The notes under the pieces are model-generated. The model saw only the letters and a program-made list of their open reading frames with translations. It was not told where the DNA came from and did no database searches. Shown here piece after piece: positions 39,777-52,232 of a stretch of DNA of 64,000 nt. The stretch comes from Dirofilaria immitis (lineage: Eukaryota > Nematoda > Chromadorea > Rhabditida > Onchocercidae), in the NCBI GenBank assembly GCA_024305405.1, contig JAKNDB010000107.1:1426001-1490000 (forward strand), read 5' to 3'. A program made the translations under genes and the position numbers. Position 1 is the stretch's first letter. Each line of letters begins with the position of its first letter.

Positions 39777-41767
39777 CGCAGCAGCATATATGCTAGTATA
39801 TTAGTAATAGTAACTTGAATAACTACGCAGAAAATATTATGATTCTGAAAAAATTGATAGAATTTAAGATTGAAAAATTTTATTTTCTAATGATTTATTT
39901 AAAAAAAATTAGATTAATTCACATATTTTTGCATGATTTAATTTAGCTTCATTAATCGAGTCTGATAATCCTCTATTTCGTATGCATTATGAATGATAAA
40001 TGATAAAGAAAACAATAGGAATGATAGAATTCCATTCTGATATGCTTTTTTTATTTTTCAAAATTTATAAAAATTCTCAAAGATATGAACTCGATATTTA
40101 GAAACAAAAGGAATGCTATGATAGTAATAATATTATTGTTGACAATAACAAATAACGCAATAAATTATTATCAGATACAAAAGTCAAAAGATGAAAATTT
40201 TCAAGATAAACTAACTCGTTAAATTCATTATCGATAACAGTAGGATGAGCATATCATAACATTAAATAATTGAATAATATCATATAGGATTATCAAAGAT
40301 TAATTAAAATCAATTAAACGTACTGAATTTTTACTTTCGACCTTGGCATGCTGAAATCAATTTAGAATTTATATTTATATCTCTTTACGAATGATCTTCG
40401 TTTCATTCACCGGCAAGTATTAAACGCTCATAAAATGATACCAACGAATTGATGATGATCGAATCTTTCATCGCTTTTACATTAGTTAAAATTCGAAATT
40501 GAAAATTTTTAAATTGTAGTGAAATGATCATCATCCTTCAAGGTCACAGATAAATGATAAAAAAAATGATAGCAAAACTGTTTTGAAATTTCAGTTTAAC
40601 ATATAAAATATTTTTATATCTTTTAGATTGAAAAAAAAATTAATTAATATTTAACATTGCATAAGTTATAAGAAGTAAAATAAAATCGCTTATAATATTA
40701 AAAGTGAAATTATTCATTTTTAATTTATTAATTTGTTTTAATGGTTTAATCATTAGAAAAGTAATTTTCTCTGATAAATTTATTATTTTGGAAGTTTCAA
40801 AAATCTTAATGATACAATATTATTATCATAGTTTAATATTAAACAGTACTACGTATTACTCGCATAGGATAATAATTATAATGATTATGATTAGAATTTA
40901 TAATTACTATAATTATAACGATTTGTAACAATATTATTTTGGCTTTTTAAAAATATTATTTAATCATAACTAAAGCAATCCATTATGTTTATTTTTATTC
41001 CAATTTTAGAAAATTTATAAATAACATTTAATTAATTGAAAACATTTAATTAATTGAACTGATATTGGATATTATAATTTCAAGTATACTAATCATAAAG
41101 ATTGATTTGATTAAATTTATTCACTTCTGATAGCAAGAATTATAATATTCAATATCATTTTAATTCATTTAATTTTGACTTATATGATTTCTCTTTTTTA
41201 TTTCTATTTATCATATCGATTACTGATAATATATTTGGCATTTACGGCAATTGATATTTAGGGATTTATCTTTTATTTCTATTTATCATACCGATTACTA
41301 ATAGTATATTTAGCATTTCCAGTGACTAATATTTAGGAAAACAGACAGATAAGGAAAGTATTATAATAGAATCATCAAAAACAACAACATTTAACAAATA
41401 TAACTATAATATGTTAAAAGAATGAAAATAATAATTGTATCAGAAAATATGTATCGCTGATTTTATTATCAAATGATATATAACTAATTATCATTATCAT
41501 AAGTTAGTTAACTTAAGTTTAATTAGAAATAATACAATAATAAATAATATCTGATATTATAAATTAACTAAAATAAAACAAGGGAAAGAAATTTTAGGGA
41601 TGCTAATGATAATAAGAAAAAGGATTGAAATAACATTTACATTTAATCATTTTCCAATCTTCAACCTCCTCTATCTATCCTTCCTTCTATCATTCCATGC
41701 ATAAATAAATTTTCCTCATACATTCATCGTTCGTTACTATTTACATATGCAATAAATTTACATTTTA

Positions 41768-41843
41768 ACATATACACACATACACACACATACATATACA
41801 TACACACACACACAACATACAAACACATATATATACATATATA
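41768..41843. repeat. CA/TA-rich microsatellite
   Basis: Runs of CACACATA, CATATACATA and CACACACACA followed by ATATATACATATATA. Confidence 0.9.
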
Positions 41844-42079
41844 ACATTATGATTGATACATTTTCGACATTTTCCTCCAGTCGACGACGACCATTCAGTT
41901 CTCACAACTGAATATTCAATTGAATGAGTGTAATTTGCATTGCGATAGAGAAAGAATGAAAAAGAAGGAATCGATCAGAAAATTTGCATAATCAAAAGCC
42001 ATTCCAAAAGCTTTCAATGCTATTTGAAATATTTGATAATAATAAAATATACATCTTTCTTTCCCATCAATACACAATA

Positions 42080-42545
42080 TTCATTGTTTTTTTTATACCG
42101 TAACTACATCATCATACTCGATCTCTTATCTACCGTAATCATATATTATACGATTTGTTATGTTTCAGATACAAAATTCCATTCATCATATTCAGAACTA
42201 TATTATATGATTTGTTCTCTTGTATATTTATCTTTTTTCCCTTCAATACAATCAATTATCAAATCATACCATCATAATCATTCTCTTCTATACCGTAATT
42301 ACATCATCCTAGCCATTCCTTTGTCTATAAAATTGAGCAGTATAATTCCAATACAGAATAGAATAACAAGATGGTGTTCTGATACACAAATACATACAGT
42401 ATAACTTTGGCATATGGTAGAGCAAGTACGATATAATAAAGAAGAAACTGTATTATTCGATTTATCCGCTTATGTACCGGAATTGCATTATACTATTTGT
42501 TCTACTGTACATCGGAATTATATATTTCATTCATTTTCTTACATA
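42080..42545. repeat. Degenerate direct repeats
   Basis: ACCGTAA(C/T)TACATCATC occurs at about 42102 and 42293. ATTATA(C/T)(G/T)ATTTGTT-like words recur at about 42144, 42204 and 42490. It looks like an old diverged tandem array. Confidence 0.5.
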
Positions 42546-43532
42546 TCAGAATAATATTCAATTCATTTCTGTTTTATAATGGAATTTTAAAAATTTAAAA
42601 AGAAAAAATAAAATAAAAATAGATGGAATTATCGATTTTTTTCTATAAAATAATCAATTTTTATCGAAAGAAAATAAAACTAAAAAGGAAAAAATACTCA
42701 AATAGTATTTAAAAGTAACTTTTTTGTTATAATTTCTGTCTTTTCTCTTTCTCAAACTTATTGTAATCATTTAAAAATAAATTTTTTAAATGAAAATGTG
42801 AAAAAATAAGCAAAACTTTAATCGAAAAATTGATGCAATATTTAAATAATAATTAATCAATTGATATCAAAAATGAGAAATAAAGTAATGATAATTTTGA
42901 AGCTTATATTGATATGTTATTATTAGCATATTAATAATCGAATTATCATACAATATATGTAAATAAATCGAATAGTAAGCGAAATATAATAAAACAAACG
43001 AACAATAAACATCCAATCAAATAAAATCTGATAATTTAATCAAAAGTGTGATAAAAGTTAAGATAAAATTTCAAAATTTCAAAACAGCATAATTTCCAAT
43101 TCGCAATACCATTTCATTTATCATTAATAATTAACTTCAAAGTTTATTGAATTTAACAATAAAATGTTATTAAAACTTTATTAATAGCATCTCATCCTCA
43201 GTATTTTATATCTATCGAAATAGATATATCAAAATAAAACGTCATTTTTCAAGTTTCTCTTTCTGTAATTTCAATAATATCAAGCAGGTACTATCAGAAT
43301 AGTTTATCGATTATCAGTTAATTAGTTCGAGCGTCATTTAATTACTCAATCATTAAAGTTGATTATCAATTAATCTGATAATCGACTTTAATATATACAT
43401 ATAATATTTAACTAATTCATCACTCAGCAGTATACTGAAATATTCCTTATATTTTATTGTTTTTATCAATTATATGATTTTCGAAAAGTCCAAATGAGTC
43501 GAATAATATCTCTCCAAGTTCAAAAGTTTAAT

Positions 43533-46363
43533 TCATCCTCGTCGAAAAAATCCTTCAGGCCATAATGTAAGTTGTGGATCATTAAACCAAGGCACAAATA
43601 TACCATCAAAATTACTACCAAAAAAATTAGGCTTTAACGGAATTAATGGTGGCACTGTATTCGAATTATATTTTGTCATCTTGATCTTTTCATGGCCTCT
43701 AATTGTACGGCCAAAAGATTCAGATGTTGGCGAAATTGTTGTAGTAGTAATAGTGGTAAAAGTAGTAGAAATAAAATTAGTTGGATTAGTACTGGTAATA
43801 ATAGCAGTATTAATTGAGCTAGTATTGGTCATTATTGTAGCAGTAATATTACTAATTATCTTTTGTAATGATAAAAATGGTGCTTGGGTTATGGTAACTT
43901 GGCTCGAAGATTTTGATGCTGCAGGTGATGCAAAACTAAGAATTACAGCAGCATGTGAATTATTATCATTTTTAAATGATAACGTATTTTTGGTTGAAGG
44001 TAATAAATGTGATGGCGATACGGTAGCATCTTGAAAAATGTTATCTGACGCTGACGTAATTGACGCAGAATTATATAATTGATGCGTAATTGTTCGTAGT
44101 TTCGTTCTATCGAAATTGGCTAATTTATCAATTTGTCGTTTATCAAAATTAATCTTTGAACGAGCTGTATAACGTGTGGTAGAAAATGGCCGATATGTTT
44201 TAGTTACAGAGATATTTGGTAATTCATTTTCATTGATTGGTGATAATTCTGTGATGAATAATTGGAATTTCGCATTTGTTGTTAGCGGAAGTTGAGATAT
44301 TTCTTGTTCTTTGCTCTTAAAAGTTTCATTTTTGATCTTATCATTGTGATGAAAAATTGATTTTTCCGTGATTTTTCCGCTTTCACCACAATTGTCACTT
44401 AAGCTTATCAAAGAATTCGACGTTATCATATCATTAGATTTATTTGCTATAAGTAAATTTTGATTTTCTCTATTTTGAGCTTTTATCGGTGAAATTAATA
44501 ATCTTCTATAGCTAGGTCGTGCAATATTTTCCTTAGATAGAAAAAACTTTTTTGGCCCAAATTCTCATGGATAGGAAATAATTTCGTTGAATTTGCTATA
44601 TTATCATTAATTCTTAATTTATCATCGCTCAATGCAGGTGCTGCAGCATTAGCTTTCAAACGAGATATTAATAATGGATTAGTAATACTTACGGTTCGTG
44701 GAAAAGTAGCATAAGTTGGTTTCACTGTTACCGTATAAATATTTCGTTTCGAAGAAAAATTATTAAAAATTTGTTCAGATCGAAAATTAGAATCTGTGAA
44801 ATTAGTTACTAAAGTTATCTTATCAAAATATTTGATAGTATCAATATTATTGCCATATTTTGAAATGCTTGAATTAGCATATTGCGTAAATTCCTTAATC
44901 TTTCGAATATCTCTTCTTAAACCATCAAGATCTTTTCGTACTTTTAAAATTTGATTAAAAATTTCCGTATTACTACGAAAAAATCGTTCATTCGATTGAT
45001 CCATAAATGCATTTGAATGAAATTCATTTTCATTGTTGTTGATGAAATTCGGAAATTTGCTATTTTTTTGCAACTTTTCCGGTATCCAAGTTGATTCTGT
45101 ATTTGTTATCTTATTTGAATCATCATCGGTAAGATCGATTGTAATATGTCCAGCAAATCCATCGTAATGATATGATTGATCATGTAATAATATCGAAGTA
45201 GGTGTTTTATTAATTATTGCATCATGAATAACATCAGAATTAATTCTATTATCCATTATCATTTCATCTAAAATATATTATTTATTCATTACTTTGATCT
45301 AATTATTTGTCGTTGATTTATCATTCTATCATATCATCCTTATTTTTGCTATTTTTTTTAAAATATGAAATGAAAAGATAAATTTAATCTAACTTTATCA
45401 TATTTTCCTTTTCATAATTCAATTTCCTTATCACAATTATTATTTTATCAGCAATTTATTGAAATAATGACGATTATTAAACTAATCTGTCTTATTGATA
45501 TATTCAAAATACTAGAATCATTACTTCAATTAAATCTAAGATATATTAATAGAAAAATAAAATAAAGCTAAATTTACCTATCATATAATAATCTTAAAAA
45601 AAAAGGAAAACAAGGATATTCTTAATTAAATTTAAATCATCCATTAATATTTATCTTATTACTTTTTTATAATATTAATTTGTTTTTATAAAAAAATTTA
45701 CAAAAATTAGGATAAGAATAAATTAAAACAAACCACGCGGAATAAAAATATGTGTTTTGTTATTATCATCTCGAATTATATACTGACTTGTTTTCTTATC
45801 ATAGAATAATGATTGTTGAACTGATGATATTCGATCGGTTGATGATTTGAAACGATTTTTATAAAAATTCTAGATGGAATTGGATATAATTGTGTCCTAT
45901 CCTGCTCATTGATAACTTGTTGCTGTTGTTGTTGTTGTTGTTGTTGTTGCTTTTGTTGTGATAAAAATAAAATTTCATCATTAATAGGATCGGTTAATAG
46001 ATGCGTATTTGCATAATGCGGAAAAAATGCTATACGTGGGATGAAATATTGGCCAATTGTTATTTGATGTTTAGTAGCTAAAAATAAGAAATTTATCAAA
46101 ATATCATATTTTATTATATTAAAATTTAATAATTAAATTTTATTTAAATTCAAATAATTTAATTTCTAAAATTTAAAGTTTAAATTTGAACAGAATTTGT
46201 TTGAATTTATAAAATTTTATATGTCTTATAATTGCTGAAAAATATTTAGCAAAAATATTTTCTTTTAAAACTAACCTTTCATAACATTGTTATTATCAGC
46301 AATGATAAGTACGAAAATTATGAAAAATTTGATTTGTTGATAATTTTTATCAATTGTAAACAT
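43533..46363 (-). CDS. Predicted secreted Gln/Ser/Thr-rich protein of unknown family, three exons
   Basis: Exon 1 (46276-46363) encodes a signal peptide: MFTIDKNYQQIKFFIIFVLI with hydrophobic core FFIIFVLIIA. Exon 2 (45734-46077) continues ATKHQITIGQYFIPR and a poly-Gln run, then ...YIIRDDNNKTHIFIPR. Exon 3 (43533-45267) is about 570 codons. It opens DEMIMDNRINSDV, with IDLTDDDS, a charged possibly helical ILKVRKDLDGLRRDIRKIKE stretch near 44.93 kb, long Ser/Thr-rich tracts (43.7-44.0 kb) and the C-terminus NDPQLTLWPEGFFRRG. The phases join only if one base is restored at 45856-45871 and one at 44541-44553. Without them two ORFs of 255 and 298 codons appear. A 47-base intron could also explain the first break. 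I recognise no domain; it could be a cuticle, matrix or surface protein. Confidence 0.7.
45912..45960 (-). repeat. Coding CAA/CAG trinucleotide run (poly-Gln)
   Basis: About a dozen CAA codons with CAG and AAG interruptions in exon 2 of the secreted-protein gene. It is likely length-polymorphic. Confidence 0.85.
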
Positions 46364-47620
46364 TGGAAAAATTTTCTAAAATGAATTGATTTGATTATAT
46401 TATCAAAATTAAACTCAAAAATTAAAATAACATTTATTTTCATTTCTTTCTCGAATTAATTACAATATATTCAAATGTTTAATTTTTTGATATCAACATA
46501 TATGAAGGATTTCAATAGAAATATATATATATATCAGTTAAAATAAGTATTAGCAATGGCGAAATTAACAAATACAGTAATTTACTTAGTACAGTGATAT
46601 TACATGAGTGAAGCTATTTCAAGCTCTAATCATTCCATAATCTATCAAAAACTTTTTCCCAATGATAATCTTTGAATCTAACACTAATTATGATTAATAA
46701 TTCAGATCATTCCATAATTTTCGAAAATTTCTCGCATTCAATTATTTTTTAAAACTTGTGGCGTTATCTTATTCCATTCTCGTACTAGCAAAGTAAAGCA
46801 ACAATAAAAAGTCACATTTTGATAAAAGCCATGTTTTGATAAAATATCACGTTTTGATAAGAGGCTACGTTTTGATGATATGTATAAATGTGGAGATTTT
46901 GAACTATTGTCAATAATAAATTACTAAAAGGAAAGGAAAGTTGAAATTTTTAAAAATCTCATTATATTTCGTAAACAATCTATTTGATAAGAAAAATAAT
47001 TAAACAGAATAATCAATGATATGCATAAATTTGTTGATCAGAAAGCAATGAACGGAAAGAAGTTAATTAAAAACGACAAAGCATTTTAACAATTTCAAAA
47101 CATTTCATCTAAATTAATTCCAAAATATACTTTTCAACTTTAATTGATATAAACAAAAAATTTACTACCAAGGAGTGATAAAATTAATCTTGATACGAAG
47201 TTTTGACTTTATCCCTATAATAATTATATAATCGATGGAAGTTATCTTATGCCCGAATTTTATATTCCATGATGGTCTATCTTCAATTTATCATAATGTA
47301 ATATAATTAATTTCAAATTTAAATATAAATTTTATGCTTAAATTTGAAATAGAATAAAAATTCTAGTAATTGAATTTATAGAATATCATACTTCAATAAT
47401 ATGCGAATTCAAGTAATATTACGAAAGTATAAGAGGAAAAAATATTTTACATCTTTTAAATTAAAATTTCTTAAGTTATTACGAGAGTATCAGAAGTCAA
47501 CAATTTGCAAAATTGAAAAAAAAATTAGATACTGTTGATGTACAAAAAGTTTTAGCAATATTATTCATTCTTTTAATTATTATTTTTCCAACTTCTGATT
47601 GTACCGTAATAGTACAGTAA

Positions 47621-47680
47621 TAGTACAGTATGCCTCATTACCATATTTTATAGTACAGTATGCCTCATTATCATATTTTT
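47621..47680. repeat. 30-bp tandem duplication
   Basis: TAGTACAGTATGCCTCATTA followed by (C/T)CATATTTTA is present twice in tandem, differing at one or two bases. Confidence 0.9.
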
Positions 47681-49131
47681 ACTATGTTCTATTTGCATGT
47701 TTTCATACCAAAAAATAAATTCGAATGGTAAAGGAAAAGTTTTTGAATTTTTTTAATTTAATTTAAATCATTCTAATACGAAACAATACGATGAAAATTA
47801 CGAGAGGAATTAAGAGTTAAGATAATTGTATTAACTGATAACATTTAATAATTTTCATATAACTTATCACTAAACAGTATTAACTAATACAATTATCTGA
47901 ATGAAATAATCAGAAGTTGGAGACAACTTTTATTCTTATCAATTTTGAATAAACAAAGATTGATAATTTTAAAATTCATCCTAAACCACAAAAGTAAAGT
48001 AGTGGCAAAAGTATGAAACAAAAATATACGTACGTTTGCTAAAACACGTACGTTTCGAAATAAAAATTTTTATCATTATCAGTTTTGAATAAATATAAAT
48101 TCTTAATTTAGAAATTGATTAAATGATAAAAGTTTGGATGTTGACAAAAATATTAGACAAATATTGGATACTTAATTTTGTTGATATGTAAAATAAGAAT
48201 GAATAAATATGACAATATGAGAAAAGATTTGATTTGAATGAAAATAATTGAAAATCATCATAACACTATTTCTAATAATATCATCATTTTACAGTTCACT
48301 TACAATCATACATATCATATGAGAAAGAAATAAAATTCATTGTTGATTAGATTATCCTTCACTGATATCATCACATTCTTTTTCAGATCCATAAAATGAA
48401 ATTGAATATTTATATATATATATTTTCATAAAATAAATATTGAAAAGAAAAATTTTGATTTATTATATGGAAAAAAATGATAATTTTAAATTAAAAATAG
48501 CAATAATTAAATGAAAAAAAAACGGAAAAGAAATTTTTTTGAAATTAATAAAAAAAAAAATAAGAAAAATTAAGAATAAGAAAAGAGTAAATTTAACAAA
48601 AAAAATGATAATTGTTAAAGACTAAATTTAATTTTCTATTTCAAACGGATATATTTAGAAAAGTAAAAATAAAATGATTAATTGGCGAAGGTTAATTAAA
48701 TATAATTTTATAGAAAAAATATTTTTTTTTCAACTAAACGAAATGAGAATTAAAATGATTGAAATGATAATTTAAAGATGCAAAAAAAAAAAAGTTGAAA
48801 TTTATAACTAATTATAGTATTTATCAAATGCCATTTATTCACTTTTCAAATAAATAAATTTTTCATTCAAAAATATTTTTCAATTTTTTTTTACCTTTTT
48901 TCACTTTCCTTTTTTTTTGCCCAATAAATATTGATAATATTTTCTTTTCATTTTTTTTTCGTTAAACTATTGACAAATTTATTTGATCATATATGATATC
49001 ATTTTTATAAATAAAAATAAAATGAACTTCTGATATTTTTGAAAGGACAGAGAATTTAATTTTTTAACAATAGTAATTTTTATGCTTTATTAAATTTTCA
49101 TTTTTCATTTTTATTTTTCTTCTCTTTCTCC

Positions 49132-49166
49132 TCTCTCTCTCTCTCTCTCTCTCAATCTCTCTCTAT
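49132..49166. repeat. (CT)n microsatellite
   Basis: A run of CTCTCTCT with a single CAAT interruption. Confidence 0.9.
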
Positions 49167-50143
49167 CAAATTTTTTTCGTAAAGACGATAAACATCATAT
49201 CGATAAAATGTTTCAATTATTTAAGGTTTATATTATATATTATAAATAAAATATTCTATACAATTTAATAAACGAATAAGCATATTATCAGTGATAAATA
49301 AAAATTGCTAAAATGATTAATTTAGTGATAAAAACATGAATTTAAAAAATTTTTTAAGAAATTTAATTTCAAAAATTTAAAAATAATTATTTTCAAAGAA
49401 GAAATTTGATTCAAAAAATTAATTATTTCAAAAAAATTGTCAAAAAATTTTGATTTATTTTTCTTAAATTATTAACAAAATTATTTTTAGAAATAAATTT
49501 CAGTTTTTCTTAAATTTTAATTTTTTTCACATAATTTGAAATATTTAAATTTTGTTTTTAATTTGAAATATTTAAATTTTGTTTTTCAATTTTAAAAATA
49601 TTTTTAATATTCAAATTATGGATGCGCTCTTTTGGTAGGAGAAATTTTGCATTAAATTATTTTAAAAGATTTAAATTTCTTTTTCTATAAATTATAAAAA
49701 TGATTATTATGGTGATATTTTTCAAAGGTTTAATTTTTTTCTTAAAGTGTCGAACGGATTATTTCCGTAATAAATTTCAATTTAAAAATTTTTATTGTTT
49801 TTCTTGAAATATCAAAACTTTGTTATATAATTTAAAACATTCAAGTCTTTCTCGATTTCAGCCATATCAGATTTATCAATTCTAAATTCCTATTACTTCG
49901 TTATTAATTGTTAACAAAATAAAGCAAAGATTATCAAATTTTTTTTTTTATTTTTTGCTCAACTAAATTCATCAAATATTTGTAAGGCATTTGTTATCTT
50001 TAGATTTAGATTGATGACAAAAGAAAATGATCAAACTTCAACGATTTTTATTGTTACTAGAAAGTTTAATGGAATGATTGAAAAATATATAAAAGTTTTC
50101 TTTTTTTTTCAGACTTAAAGTTTAAAATTTTCATCCTACAAAT

Positions 50144-52232
50144 ATGCATTTAGCATTATTATTTTATTGTTCAATTTTGATAAATTGTAAGATTTATTTA
50201 TCAAATTAATTAAATTATTATTATATGCAAAATTAAATAAATTAAATAAAAATTTATTAATTAAAATCAAAAAAATGATAAATTTGAATATAAAAATTTA
50301 TTTTCTTTTTAATAAATAATTTTCATTTTTTCCTTTCTCTCAATTATTTTAATTTTTATTACAGTATGCCAAATTATTAATTCATCACCATTATCATCAT
50401 CATCATCATCATCATCATTATGTCCAGATGATTTTAGTTATCATGAGAATTCTCAAAAATGTTTTACGGTATTTATTTCAATTTTTACTGTAGCATAAGC
50501 TTATTTATTTTATGCCTGTATATATACATATATACGATATGAATGAAAATTTAATCAGAACTTATAATATAACTAATTAAATTTCTTAATTCTATTTTTA
50601 ATAATAAAATTTAATTTAAGGTTGAAAAATGGTCGGATAAATCGGTAAATCAAATGGATGCGCGTTTGACATGCGCAAAAAGAATAACGCATTTCTTGCA
50701 TGTATTGGATCTGAGGACGAGAATGATTTTATCAAAAGTATTCAAAGTTTTTATGAAAATTTTTAATAAAAGCAAATTCAACAAAATTCGATTAAATTGA
50801 TAATTATCATTTAATTGAATAATAAATTAAAGAAATTTTAAGAAAGAAAAAAAATCTTAAATGATCGTAAAATTAGAAATGATTCAGATGGCATTTATTA
50901 TCAATTTACAAAGATTCATAACGACTAAAATATGATTTAAAGAAATTTTATAATAATTTCAACATTTCAATTTTTTTTTTTTTTTTTTTAAGATTTGTTA
51001 GTAAGGAAGGATGCGATGATCGCATATATCGGTTTACAATCTTTATCATATGACGTTTCACGACGTTATTGGTGTGATGGTACAACATTGGAATATATGC
51101 GATGGATGAACGAAAACCGGATAATGGTGATTTTAAAGATGATGGTTGTGTCGTAATCGATACTAATGGATATTGGGATGATTGGACATGTGATAGGAAT
51201 GAAGATATTGGACCACGGGCAACTGTATGTCAAATAAAAATAAAACATCATAATAACGATGATAATGATGATAATCAAATAAAACATGACGATGAAGCGA
51301 TTGTATGCTCAGAGGACTTTGAATATTGTCCAAGTACAAAGAATTGTTATAAGGTTTGAAATTTTTATTAAATTTATAAAATTTTTAACAAATATATCAT
51401 TGCTATCTATCTCTTATCATTTTAATTAATTAATTATCATTCAGGTAATAACATCGCAAGAACCAATGAATCAAACGATAGCACAAGCTGAATGTGATAA
51501 ATATAACGCACATCTTGCAAGTATTGATTCAAATGAAGAGAATCAATTTGTTTCAGGTAAATTCAAATTAAAAATTTCAAATATTTTATCGAAAAATAAA
51601 TATCAATAAATACATATAAAATAATCCATTTTATTTACAAAGTAATCATATATGAAACATTTGAAATTTAATTTAATTTTGGTTAACTTATTTGATAATT
51701 GAAATATCTAAATTCGATTAATTATTAACTCAATTTGAGGATTAATTAGGAATATGATATAAATTCAATTTATAAGTTTTATATTGTTGTAATTATAATG
51801 CATGTTATGGGTGATAAATTTTCTTTTAATTTCTTTTTTCATTTTTCATTTAATATTATCGATTTTGTGTAAATTATTACAAAAATATTATTTTTAATTT
51901 TAATTTTAAATCTAACAATTCTCTAAAAATATCATAAAATTTATTATTTTTCAGATTTAGCAATGAAGAATCCATTATCATCAATGCGTGTATATATTGG
52001 ATTAGAATCGGATAAGACGGATACAGATGCCAGTAAGCGACATTGGATTGATGGAACATCAGTTACATATTTAAATTGGGAGCATACGAAACCGGATGAT
52101 GAACCATACGATGATAATAATTGTGTAGTGTTAATTCCGGAACGAAATGGTGTTTGGGATGATTGGGCTTGTGCTGATTCATGTTGTTTAAATCATGCCG
52201 TATATGGAGCTGTATGTGAAATCGATCAATGA
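50144..52232 (+). CDS. Secreted protein with two C-type lectin domains, six exons
   Basis: C-type lectin-like domains bind sugars or proteins; nematode versions are often gut- or skin-secreted and linked to immunity. Exons: 50144-50186, 50365-50468, 50621-50737, 50993-51353, 51445-51556 and 51955-52232. The signal peptide MHLALLFYCSILIN is followed by a Ser run and LCPDDFSYHENSQKC, the start of a long-form domain. Domain 1 continues ACIGSEDENDF, AYIGLQ, ERKPDNGD, DDGCVVI and WDDWTC. Domain 2 runs CPSTKNCYKV, AECDKYNAHLASIDSNEENQ, VYIGLE, HWIDGTSVTYLNWEHTKPDD, NNCVVLIPE, VWDDWACADSCC and AVCEIDQ-stop. Both have KPD where sugar-binding members have EPN or QPD, and WDD for WND. Domain 1 needs one restored base at 50677-50681 and one at 51103-51110; domain 2 is intact. 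Confidence 0.88.
50383..50423 (+). repeat. Coding (TCA)n run (poly-Ser)
   Basis: About eight TCA codons lie between the signal peptide and first cysteine of the lectin gene. Confidence 0.85.

Larger units (their letters stand above)
39105..43532. other. AT-rich intergenic region, no gene recognised
   Basis: No exon with family resemblance was found. It contains a hairpin at 39755-39776, a CA-rich microsatellite near 41.77-41.85 kb and degenerate direct repeats at about 42.08-42.54 kb. The 126-aa open frame at 42024-42404 lies inside those repeats and is judged spurious. Confidence 0.5.
46364..50143. other. AT-rich intergenic region between divergent genes
   Basis: This is the shared upstream region of the minus-strand secreted-protein gene and the plus-strand lectin gene. 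No further gene was seen. It contains a 30-bp duplication at 47621-47680 and a CT run at 49132-49166. Confidence 0.55.

Noticed and set aside
42024..42404. 126-aa plus-strand open frame
   Set aside because: It lies within degenerate repeats; composition is Ile/Ser/Tyr-rich and no homology is recognisable.
43681..44034. 117-aa plus-strand frame
   Set aside because: It is antisense to the Thr/Ser-rich tract of the secreted-protein gene, which has consistent exon structure.
50621..51353. First lectin domain as a pseudogene
   Set aside because: The two frame breaks each need one added base, motifs are intact around them, and the same kind of break occurs in UBR5. Assembly error is more likely.
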